Assembly (NCBI GenBank): GCA_030522415.1
Contig: CM060107.1
Location: 22,356,071-22,420,070 of the forward strand
Direction of reading: 5' to 3'
Source: Channallabes apus
Taxonomy: Eukaryota; Chordata; Actinopteri; Siluriformes; Clariidae
Length of the DNA stretch: 64,000 nt
The notes under the pieces are model-generated. The model was not told the DNA's origin. It worked only from the letters and a program-made list of their open reading frames with translations, and searched no databases. Position numbers and translations under genes: made by a program. Positions 36,478 through 46,146 of this stretch are shown here, in pieces; position 1 is the first letter of the stretch; each line of letters opens with the position of its first letter.

Positions 36478-36488
36478 AATGACTGAGC
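36478..36488 (+). promoter_or_regulatory. Self-priming primer-binding site of the LTR element
   Basis: AATGACTGAGC, 2 nt after the 5' LTR, is the exact reverse complement of 36192-36202 in the LTR, at the predicted 5' end of the RNA. No TGG-type tRNA primer site is present. In Tf1 the first 11 nt of the RNA prime reverse transcription in this way. The site overlaps the gag start codon (36479-36481). Confidence 0.75.
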
Positions 36489-37495
36489 CCTCCGCGGTAA
36501 ACCCAGCGGATTATGCGAGTCTCTGCGGCGTTGTAGATCAGCATGCGGCGCTAATCAATCAGCTAACCGGGGATCTCGCTTCCCTCCGCCGCGAGGTCGC
36601 TGAGCTCCGGCGGGAGAATACGGATCTCCGCGCAGCTGTTGATGACGTCACTGCTCGATCGCACGCCGCGGGGGCCGCGGCGCCGCATCCCCCCCCCCCC
36701 CCTCCTTCTGATGTTTTTCTTTCTCTACCAGAGAAGTGGAACGGCACGGACGGGAAGTGCAGCGTATTTCTGACAGCTCTCGATCTGGTGTTTGAGTTTA
36801 ATGCCACCAAGTACTCCACCGATCGCCTTCGCATTGCTCTTCTCGTTTCGTTGCTAAAAGGGCAGGCAACAGAGTGGGCCACGGCAGTTCTTCAGGCAGA
36901 CACAGACACCGCCCACTCATATAATGAGTTCACCCACCAACTCAGATTAACTTTTGAACACCCTGCGGGCGAGGTGGAGACCGACACAAAGCTCTATCAC
37001 CTGCGGCAGGGAGGATCGTCTGTGAGTCGCTACACCGCCGAATTCCGAACACTCGCCGTCCAGACCACCTGGGGAGACACAGCGCTCCGGACATCCTACT
37101 ACGAGGGACTGGCTTCCAGGATAAAAGACGAACTAGCCGGGCGAGAGCTTCCTGCCAAGTTGGAGGGTTTAATCCAACTCGCCCTCCGAATTGACCAACG
37201 CCTCATCTCTCGCCCGAGGCCAGCCCCTAGAACCTTGCCGCCAGCACCCACCTTCGCCTTCACCCCTCCACGACCATCAAGTCCCGCTACCAATACCACC
37301 TATGGACATGTCGGTTCTCCCCCTCCTGCCGTGGTTGACACGGGAGCCGGGGAACCCATGCAATTAGGGCGCGCATCCCTGACCGTTGCAGAACGAGAAC
37401 GACGCTTCAGAGAGGGGCTCTGTGCCTATTGCGGTTCAGCAGAACATCACAGAGCCATATGTCCACGTCGCCAGGGAAACGCTCAAACCCGGTGA
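36479..37495 (+). CDS. gag: Gag protein of the LTR element
   Basis: An open frame of 338 codons starting 3 nt after the LTR. Residues about 14-62 form a heptad-rich coiled coil (LINQLTGDLASLRREVAELR). A proline run follows, then a retrotransposon capsid-type domain (about 80-245, with KWNGTDGKCSVFLTALDLVF and WATAVL). A CCHC zinc knuckle CAYCGSAEHHRAIC lies near the C-terminus (about 317-330). Gag would package element RNA into particles. It ends at TGA 37493-37495, 13 nt after a frameshift heptamer. No internal stop, so this part of the element is still coding. Confidence 0.88.
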   Translation: MTEPSAVNPADYASLCGVVDQHAALINQLTGDLASLRREVAELRRENTDLRAAVDDVTARSHAAGAAAPHPPPPPPSDVFLSLPEKWNGTDGKCSVFLTALDLVFEFNATKYSTDRLRIALLVSLLKGQATEWATAVLQADTDTAHSYNEFTHQLRLTFEHPAGEVETDTKLYHLRQGGSSVSRYTAEFRTLAVQTTWGDTALRTSYYEGLASRIKDELAGRELPAKLEGLIQLALRIDQRLISRPRPAPRTLPPAPTFAFTPPRPSSPATNTTYGHVGSPPPAVVDTGAGEPMQLGRASLTVAERERRFREGLCAYCGSAEHHRAICPRRQGNAQTR

Positions 37496-40400
37496 GTGAT
37501 GGGAGCTGCTCACCGGGTCACCTTCACCTCTCCGCCACGACACCTAGCGTCTCTCGTCTCACGGTACAGGTATCCCTCCAGTTTGGCCACAAACGGGTCA
37601 GAAGTACTGCATTCATCGACTCCGGGGCCGCAGGCAACTTCATTGACTCTTCCTATGCCAAAGAACTGGGGGTAAAGTTCGAAGCGTTATCCCAGCCTGT
37701 TCGAATTACATCAGTAGACGGTCGGCCCCTCTCCTCCAGCCCCATTACCACCCAGACTCAACCCATCACCCTCATCATCGACCATCACCACGAACTGATT
37801 CAGTTCCACCTCACCTCCGTCTCATCTCCACCTATCATACTCGGGCACCCGTGGCTTCTACAGCATGATCCACTAGTCTCTTGGACCCAAAACCGGATCT
37901 TACAATGGGGTCCGACCTGTTCCGAACTCTGCCTACGGGCTCCGGCTGGGACGTGCTCTAGGGAGTCCGAGGCCCCCGACGTCGACACCAATGCCATCCC
38001 TGTCGCCTATCAGGACCAGCGTTCTGGAAGCGACGGGCTACTCACCTACCACCTCATCGCCCTTACGACCTGGCGATAGACCTTCAGCCGGGTTCCATCC
38101 CTCCCCGCGGCCATCTCTACTCCTTGTCCACCTCTGAGACACGGGCGATGGAGGAGTATGTGTCTTCCGCCCTACGTCATGGTACCATCCGGCCCTCCTC
38201 ATCACCCGCTGCCGCGGGGTTCTTCTTCGTGAAGAAAAAAGGCGGCGAACTACGCCCATGTGTCGATTATCGGGGGCTCAATAGCATCACGATTAAGAAC
38301 CGACACCCTTTGCCTCTTACCAACTCTGCCCTGGACGCCCTCTCTGGCGCCACCATTTTCACGAAGTTGGACCTCCGGAGTGCCTACAACTTGGTGCGCA
38401 TCAGAGAGGGCGATGAGTGGAAGACGGCCTTTATCACCCCCACAGGACACTATGAAAGCCTCGTTATACCATTTGGACTTTGCAATGCACCTGCAGCCTT
38501 CCAACACTTCATAAATGACGTTCTCAGAGATATGCTCGGCCGGTGGGTTTTCGTCTACCTAGACGACATTCTCATATATTCACATACCCCTACAGAACAT
38601 GTCCAACACGTCAGAGCGGTACTGAAGAGATTAATCGCCCACCAACTGTACTGTAAGTTGGAAAAGTGTGCTTTTCACGAGCACTCCACCACGTTCCTGG
38701 GTTTTGTCATTTCGCCCCAGGGTGTGGCCATGGACCCGCAGAAACTCGAAGTTGTGTGTCATTGACCCCTACCCAAGACCCTCAAGCAACTTCAACGGTT
38801 TCTCGGGTTTGCGAACTTCTATCGTCGCTTTATCCGGGACTACAGTACGGTTGCAGCCCCATTAACCGCTCTGACCAAACCCTCTTCTCATCACTTCCAA
38901 CTCAACTCTACTGCCATCTCCGCTTTCCACGAACTCTGTCACAGATTCACCTCCGCTCCCATCCTTCTTCATCCAGATGCCAACCAACCATTCGTTGTGG
39001 AGGTGGACGCCTCGGATGAGGGCGCCGGGGCCGTTCTCTCTCAACGAGGTCCAGACCAGAAGCTACACCCTTGTAGCTTCTTCTCCAAAAAGTTTGATCC
39101 CACTCAGCAGCGATACGGGGTGGGGGACCGCGAGCTGCTGGCCATAAAGTGGGCATTGGAAGAATGGCGACACTGGCTCCAGGGCGCCAGAGAACCATTT
39201 ATCGTCTGGACCGACCACCAAAACCTCATCACCATCCGGAATCTCAAACAGTTGAACCCCAGACAGGCGCGGTGGGCTCTGTTCTTTGAACATTACAATT
39301 TCCATCTTTCCTACCGCCCGGGGTCCAAAAATATCAAAGCCGACGCACTCTCACGGCAACACGAAGAGGACGCCCCCCGGGCGGATCCCGCGCCTGTCCT
39401 ACCATCATCCAAAATTATCGCCCCACTCCGTTGGGAACTGGAGACAAGGGTGCGCCAAGCACAGGTTTCGGAGAACGAACCGGCAGGCGTGCCGCCTGGA
39501 TGACTCTACGTACCCAACGCAATGAGGAGCGAGGTCATACAATGGGGACACTCCACCCCCATCTCTGGACACCAAGCTACACAACGCACCCTACACTTCG
39601 TCCGACGTGCCTTTTGGTGGCCATCCATGGCAAAGGAGATCGACGAGTTCGTCCAGGCGTGCCCAGTGTGCGCCTGGGCTAAGAGCACCAATCGACCAAC
39701 ACCCGGGGAACTCCAACCACTCCCTGTTCCTCGCCGGCCCTGGTCGCACATTGCCGTTGACTTCATCACGGGCCTGCCGGTCTCAGAAGATAAAGACACC
39801 ATCCTCACCATCGTGGACCGTTTCTCCAAAGCTGTGCACTTGGTGGCCCTTTCCGGACTCCCGTCAGCTAAACAGACAGCCGAGCTGATATTAGAGCACG
39901 TAGTCCGCCTGCATGGGTTCCCCAAGGACATCGTCTCGGACAGAGGGCCCCAGTTCACTGCCCGGTTCTGGAAGGCCTTCTGCCGTCTGATCAACTCCAC
40001 TTGCAGTCTCTCATCCGGTTACCACCCCCAAACTAATGGTCAGACGGAGCGGACCAACCAACAGCTGGAGCGCTACCTGAGGTGTTTCGTGGCAGATCGT
40101 CAGCGCTCCTGGGCCTGCCACCTCACCTGGGCTGAACTTTCTCACAATCTTCACGTCTCCACCGCCACCAAGTTAAGCCCTTTTGAGGTGTGCTACGGTT
40201 TCCAACCTCCGATGTTCGAACACCAAGAACCAGAGGTTGATGTACCCTCGGCCCACCAGTTGGTCCGCAGGTGTCGACGGGTATGGCGCCTCGCCAACGC
40301 AGCCATACGACAAGCCAACACCCGCTACATCACCCAACACCGCCGTCGACACCCACCGGGACGATTGTACCACGTAGGTGACAAAGTCTGGCTGTCTACA

Positions 40401-40874
40401 CAGAATTTACATCTCCACACTGAATCCAAGAAACTCTCCCCCAGATTCATTGGCCCTTATCGCATCACCCACCGTATCAACCCTGTCACCTACCGGCTCC
40501 AGCTGCCTGCGGCGCTCCGGATCCATCCAGTCTTCCACCTGTCCCAGTTCAAGCCCTTCATCACATCACCCATGATTCCACCCACCCCCCCAGCTCCTCC
40601 TCCCCGGATCATCGACGGCGGTCCCGCCTACACCGTGCGCCGAATCCTCGACTCGCGCCCTCGGGGCAAAGGTACGCAATACCTGGTGGACTGGGAGGGC
40701 TATGGCCCCGAGGAGCGATCTTGGATCCCGGCCCGGTTCATTCTCGACCCGGAGCTAATTCGGGACTACCGTCACAGGGTATCCTCCACCCCAGGACCGT
40801 CAGGAGCCAGTCCTGGACAGGGGGGTACTGTCATGCACACGCAATCTGCGCCCGGCACTAGGACCCGGAAGTAA
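37429..40874 (+). pseudogene. pol: Pol polyprotein of the LTR element, disrupted
   Basis: Pol is entered by -1 frameshifting from gag. Protease with a DSG active site (AFIDSGAAGNF, about 37608-37640). A net -1 (or +2) indel near 38018 moves the frame, which then continues through RT with YLDD at about 38560. TGA at 38763-38765 interrupts the RT connection region. RNase H follows (EVDASDEG at about 39000). TGA at 39501-39503 comes just before integrase. Integrase (39522-40874) has an HHCC zinc finger (CPVC at about 39660), DDE catalytic core residues ([23 protein letters not shown]) and a C-terminal chromodomain (about 40622-40770, [15 protein letters not shown]). The lesions are few, so the copy died recently. 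The second stop could be CGA to TGA by CpG decay. Confidence 0.88.
37474..37518 (+). promoter_or_regulatory. Programmed -1 frameshift signal at the gag-pol junction
   Basis: GGGAAAC (37474-37480) sits in the gag frame as G GGA AAC, the exact slippery arrangement. After a 6-nt spacer comes a perfect 10-bp stem, ACCCGGTGAG (37487-37496) with CTCACCGGGT (37509-37518), and a 12-nt loop. The pol frame is -1 relative to gag. PEG10, a domesticated Sushi-class gene in mammals, is known to use the same heptamer. Confidence 0.85.
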
Positions 40875-41212
40875 GACGGGCGCAAAACCAGGAAGTATAA
40901 AAGAGGTAAACAAATGATGGCTTACCGCTCAGTCATTGAGTTCGGCCCATGTCAGCTCCAGTTGTCGTTTCAGCAAACCGTGAGTACTCACATGTTGGTT
41001 CCGTTGTCTTTTGCTATTGTGTGTGTATTTCTAGGACGCGGGTTAAATTTGTGTTTTTCCCTTGCTCCGTTTTTTGTGAGAGTCCTTAAACTAAATCGCG
41101 TGGTTATCCTGCCTGCTCGCTTCCTTCCGCGTTTGGGTTTATCCTCCACGCTACATTGGGCTAACCGCTAAAGCTACGTCTTCTGGTCACCTCAGGTTAG
41201 TCCATCTTGACA
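40829..41212 (+). repeat. 3' LTR
   Basis: 384 bp, nearly identical to the 5' LTR (C/T and A/G differences about 81-87 nt from the start, and one extra T in a T run). Preceded by a G-rich polypurine tract (40816-40826). Confidence 0.93.
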
Positions 41213-41217
41213 CCATC

Positions 41218-41404
41218 TCAGGGAGTTTTTCCTTGCCACTGTCGCCCTCGGGCTTGCTCACCAGGGACTATCTGAACATTTTGATTCATACACATTCACA
41301 TTCCATACAAACTTAAATAATTATTTTGATTGTGTAAAGCTGTTTTGAGACAATGTCAAGTGTTAAAAGCGCTATACAAATAAAATTGAATTGAATTGAA
41401 TTGA
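41218..41404 (+). repeat. Interspersed repeat, right part, with (TTGAA)n tail
   Basis: Continues the repeat interrupted at 36093. It carries AAGCGCTATACAAATAAAAT and ends in tandem TTGAA units, a tail typical of a retroposed teleost repeat. Family not named. Confidence 0.6.
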
Positions 41405-41701
41405 ACAGAGTTGATTTACAGGACTGTCAACCACTTCCTTACCTTTTTAATTACATTAAATATCGATTGCTAGCTGAAGGTCACCAGCTTCACCAGTCAT
41501 GTGGACAATTCATAATATGATTATAATAAATGGTGGTTGTGGACAAAGTTGACGAACATCGTCATGCCTATGACCTTATCACAGCGGTGCTGATAACCAT
41601 CACAACAGCACTTACTCTCATTTGCTATTGTTTAAGTATCCCCCGAAATTTTCATTCATCAACCATTTTTTAAAAAACAAAGTTATTTTTTTATTTATAA
41701 G

Positions 41702-41702
41702 A

Positions 41703-41747
<45 letters not shown>
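41702..41747. repeat. (CA)n microsatellite
   Basis: Pure CA run between the LTR element and the SINE cluster. Confidence 0.95.
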
Positions 41748-41970
41748 TATTTCATGCTATAAGCACCAGCCTTTACTTTGACAGAGCTGACACAGACATT
41801 TCTTGTTAACTGATAAAATCAGAAAACCTCACCATATCAACAATTTCACACAAGTCCCTGTGTAAGTTGTTATGATAATGTATTAGAGCAAACACATTAG
41901 GCTGTGATTTGCTCTGCAGCTGCCACTTGAGCATGAGTTTTATGGAAATTTAGAACATTATTATTATTTT

Positions 41971-42094
41971 TCATTGATTCATCTTCTATACCGCTTTATC
42001 CTGTATTTAGGGTCGCGGGGACCTGGAGCCTATCCCAGGAGACTCAGGGCACGAGGCAGGGTACACCCTGGACAGCGTGCCAATCCATCGCAGA

Positions 42095-42158
<64 letters not shown>

Positions 42159-42375
42159 ATTCACACACTATGGTCAATTTGGGAACGCCAATTAGCCTAA
42201 TCTGCATGTCTTTGGACTGTGGGAGGAAACCGGAGTACCCGGAGGAAACCCACAAAGCACGGGAGAACATGCAAACTCCATGCACACAGAGACGGGAATT
42301 GAGCCTGGCCGGGAATCGAACCCGGACCCTGGAGGTGCAAGGCGACAGTGCTAACCACTACACCACCGTGCCACC
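41971..42375 (-). mobile_element. tRNA-derived SINE, family II, minus-strand full-length-like copy
   Basis: On the minus strand it starts GGTGGCACGGTGGTGTAGTG, has a B-box-like GGGTTCGATTCCCGGCC and a body with GAACATGCAAACTCC (plus sense), and ends ATACCGCTTTATCCTG (plus sense). A (CA)n tract at about 42097-42157 lies inside it. It is the most complete of the three family II copies in the window. Confidence 0.8.
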
Positions 42376-42394
42376 TATTATTATTATTATTATT

Positions 42395-42431
<37 letters not shown>

Positions 42432-42492
42432 TACTAGAACATTAGAATATGAAAATATTAGCTATTGTGAATGTAATTGTGACTAATATACA

Positions 42493-42532
<40 letters not shown>

Positions 42533-42553
42533 TATTATTATTATTATTATTAT
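42376..42553. repeat. (ATT)n and (AAT)n inverted trinucleotide tracts
   Basis: ATT and AAT runs in opposite order occur at 42376-42431 and 42495-42553. Each is able to fold back on itself. Confidence 0.9.
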
Positions 42554-43343
42554 ATAATTAGTTGTAATCAAAACTATCCTTAATTAATAGGGGCAGTGGT
42601 GGCTCAGGGCTAAAGCACGGAAATACTGATCGGAAGTTTGGGGGGTTCGAGCCCAGCTCCACCAGGTTGCCACTGTTGGGTCCTTGAGCAAGGCCATTAA
42701 CCCTATCTGCTCCAGGGGCGCTGTACAATAGTGACCCTGTGCTCTGACCCCAGTTACTCTGGGATAAGCAGTGGTGTCAAAAGTATTCACATACATTACT
42801 TCAGTAGAAGTATAGATACTAGGGTTTAAAAGGACTTCTTTAGAAGTTGAAGTACAGTATCAACTCAAGCTTTTTACTCAAGTAAAAGTGTAAAAGTACT
42901 GGTTTCAAAACTATTTAAAGTATAAAAGTAAAAGTAACGTGAGGGTGGGGGGGGGGAAGCATTAAGGATAAAAGCTTAGGCTGTGCCACGGGCGTGTATA
43001 CTGCACTAACACCTCGTAAAAAAAAAAAAGTGTTGTTTTTTGTTGTTGTATTTTTTAACGGCCATAGTGATTTGGGATACTGTATATGGCAATTGAAAAA
43101 GAATGCATTTTAGTACAATGCAAATACATTAAAGAACCATATATATGTACTACTGAGCATTAACATGTTTTATGGAGAAGAAGATATGATAACTAGTTGC
43201 CTATAAGTATTTTAATGGTGCAAAAAGTCAAACTTCAGAGGCATGTCATCAGGACCCTTTATTGGAATGTAAATGTACATCCAAGCATAGCTGCAGGAAT
43301 CTGTGAGGGCAAAATACAAGAAAATTAGCGTACCCAGGGCAAG

Positions 43344-43344
<1 letters not shown>

Positions 43345-43384
<40 letters not shown>
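43345..43384. repeat. (GT)n microsatellite inside the hAT element
   Basis: Pure GT tract in the left half of the hAT element. Confidence 0.95.
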
Positions 43385-43387
<3 letters not shown>

Positions 43388-43933
43388 CTGTACACAGTAT
43401 ATATCATTCCTGTTACCCTACTGGTGCTGTTACCTTCCTCGCTGGTGCTTGGTTGTGACATTTCGCTCGAATCTTGAGTCTCTATCACGGACATCTTCGT
43501 CTACGTATCACAACCTTATCAACCGAAAATGCTATTTTATTCAAACGTCCTTGCTGGAGTGTGTGACGTAACGTCATGTGCAGGTGCGATGGATCGCATA
43601 CCAACCCACAGGGTGTCGGAATGGTATGTTTATACTTCTCATCTGTAACGTCCTTCGGTATAGAAGAAAATAAACATCACATAGACAAACGGAGTTAGCA
43701 AATGTGCCGTTTACTTTTTTGTTCTCTCATGCGCATGCCCAGTGACAGATTACACACGCTTAGTTACCTCGTGGGGTCTCCCTCTGGAGCCAGGCCTGGA
43801 GGTGGGGCCCGTTGGCGAGTGACTGGTGGTCAGGCTTGCAGCCATGGGGCCCGGCTGGGGCACAGCCCGAAGAGGCAACGTGGGTCCCCCTTAACATGGG
43901 CTCACCACCTGTAGGAAGGGCCAAAGAGGTCGG

Positions 43934-44725
43934 GTGCAGTGTGAGCTGGGCGGTGGCCGAAGACAGGGGCCTTGGCGGTCTGACCCTCGGCTGCAGAAGC
44001 TGGCTCTAGGGACATGGAATGTCACCTCTCTGTTGGGGAAGGAGCCTGAGCTAGTGCATGAGGTTGAGAAGTTCCGGCTGGATATAGTGGGACTCACCTC
44101 GACGCACAGCTTGGACTCTGGAACCAGTCTCCTTGAGAGGGGCTGGACTCTCTTCTACTCTGGAGTTGCTACCGGTGAGAGGTGCCGAGCAGGTGTGGGC
44201 ATACTTATTGCCCCTCGGCTCGGGACCTGTACATTGGGGTTCACCGCAGTGGATGAGAGGGTGGCCTCCCTTCGCCTTCGGGTGGGGGGACGGATCCTTA
44301 CTGTTGTTTGCGCTTATGCGCCGAACAGTAGTTTGGAGTATCCCCCCTTTTTGGGGTCTCTGGAGGGGGCGCTAGAGAACGTCCCTCCTGGGGACTCCAT
44401 CGTTCTGTTGGGGGACTTCAATGCTCACGTAGGCAATGACAGTGAGACCTGGAATGGTGTGATTGGGATGAACGGCCACCCCGATCTGAACCAGAGTGGT
44501 GTTTTGTTATTGGACTTCTGTGCTCGTCACGGATTGTCCATAACGAACACCATGTTCAGGCATAAGGGTATCCATATGTGCACCTGGCACCAGGACACCC
44601 TAGGCCGCAGTTCGATGATGGTCGTGATGGTCGGTGACTTTGTGGTCGTGTCGTCGGACCTGCGACCACATGTCTTGGACACTCGGGTGAAGAGAGAGGC
44701 GGAGCTGTCAACTGATCAGCGATGA
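43934..44725 (+). pseudogene. AP-endonuclease part of LINE ORF
   Basis: 263 codons with APE-type motifs. Residues about 24-33 are [10 protein letters not shown] (substrate-binding N), and [10 protein letters not shown] at about 157-166 carries the catalytic D/N pair. The final SDH motif region looks altered (VSSDLRPHV). The frame ends before the linker to RT. In an active element this would be one long protein with RT, so it is a broken piece. Confidence 0.7.
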
Positions 44726-45424
44726 GTAGGCTTCGTTGGCGGGGTAGGATGCCGGTCAGGCCTGGTAGACCCAAGCATATTGTGAGGGTCTGCTGGGAAC
44801 GTCTGGCAGAGTCCCCTGTGAGGACGAGCTTCAACTCCCACCTCCGGCAAAGCTTCAACCACGTCCTGGGGGAGGTGGGGGACATTGAGTCTGAATGGAC
44901 TATTACCGGAGCTGTGGCCGTAAGGTGGTCGGTGCCTGTCGTGGTGGCAACCCAAGAACCCGTTGGTGGACACCGGTGGTGAGGGATGCCATCAAGCTGA
45001 AGAAGGAGTCTTACCGGGCCTTCTTGGCTGGTGGCACTCCTTAGGCAGCTGATGGGTACCGGCAGGCCAAGCGCAATGCAGCTTTGGTGGTTACTGAGGC
45101 AAAAACCCGGGCGTGGGAGGAGTTTGGGGAGGCCATGGAGAATGACTTCCAGACGGCTTCGAGGAGATTCTGGTCCACCATCCGGTGTCTCAGGAAGGGA
45201 AAGCAGTGCACGGTCAACACAGTGTATAGTGGGGATGGTGCGCTGCTGACCTCAACTCGGGACGTTGTGGGTCGGTGGGGGGAGTACCTCGAAGACCTCC
45301 TTAATTCCACCAACATGCCTTCCGATGAGGAAGCAAAGTCAGGGGACATAGAGGTGGACTCTTCCACCCGGATGACATCCACCCGGAGTTCCTCAAGGCT
45401 CTGGATGTTGTACGGCTGTCATGG

Positions 45425-46146
45425 TTGACACGTCTCTGCAACATTCTGTTGGCCTCATCACCCTGTGACCTACAGTTCTCACTGGATCGGTTCGCAGCCG
45501 AGTGTGAAGCGGCTGGGATGAGAATCAGCACCTCCAAATGTGTGGCCATGGTCCTCAGCCAGAAAAGGGTGGAGTGCCCTCTCAGGGTTGGGAGTGAGAT
45601 CCTGCCCCAAGTGGAGGAGTTTAAGTATCTCGGGGTCTTGATCACGAGTGAGGGTAAAATGGAACGGGAGATCGACAGGCGGATCGGGGCAGCATCTGCA
45701 GTGATGTGGGCTCTGTATCGGTCCGTTGTGGTGAAGAAGGAGCTGAGCCAAAAGGCAAAGCTCTTAATTTACCGGTCGATCTACGTTCCGAAAAAAAAAC
45801 GTGACCGAAAGAACAAGATCGCGAATACAAGCGGCCGAAATGAGTTTCCTCCGCAGGGTGTCTGGGCTCTCCCTTAGAGATGGTCAGAAGAAGGGAGAAG
45901 CTCAGTGAGGGGCTCAGAGTAGAGCCGCTGCTCCTCCGCATCGAGAGGAGCCAGATGAGATGGCTTGGGCATCTATTTAGGATGCCCCCTGGACGTCTCC
46001 CTTGTGAGGTGTTCCGGACACGCCCCACCGGAAAGAGACCCCGGGGAAGACCCAGGACACGCTGGAGGGACTATGTCTCTCGGCTGGCCTGGGAACGCCT
46101 TGGGATCCCCCCGGAAGAGCTGGAAGAAGTGGCCAGGGAGAGGTAA
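45425..46146 (+). pseudogene. RT C-terminal remnant of LINE ORF
   Basis: Two frames (45425-45877 and 45880-46146) carry the post-catalytic thumb-like region and the C-terminal tail (RGRPRTRWRDYVSRLAWERL). They are separated by frame changes near 45790-45880, where an A run (45791-45799) marks an indel. No YADD-type motif is present. Confidence 0.7.

Larger units (their letters stand above)
36094..41212 (+). mobile_element. Sushi/Tf1-like chromodomain LTR retrotransposon (Ty3/gypsy group)
   Basis: A 5119-bp element between identical 5-bp target duplications CCATC (36089-36093 and 41213-41217). LTRs at 36094-36476 and 40829-41212 begin TGTCA and end TGACA, and differ by two substitutions and one T, so the insertion is recent. 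The order gag, protease, RT, RNase H, integrase, chromodomain is that of chromoviruses. Priming appears to be by its own RNA end rather than a tRNA. Gag is open, and pol has a frameshift near 38018 and TGA stops at 38763-38765 and 39501-39503, so this copy cannot encode an intact polyprotein. The polypurine tract is GGACAGGGGGG just before the 3' LTR. Confidence 0.93.

Noticed and set aside
42590..42700. tRNA gene from A/B-box-like sequence
   Set aside because: No cloverleaf, and the same unit recurs at 24021, so it is a SINE head.
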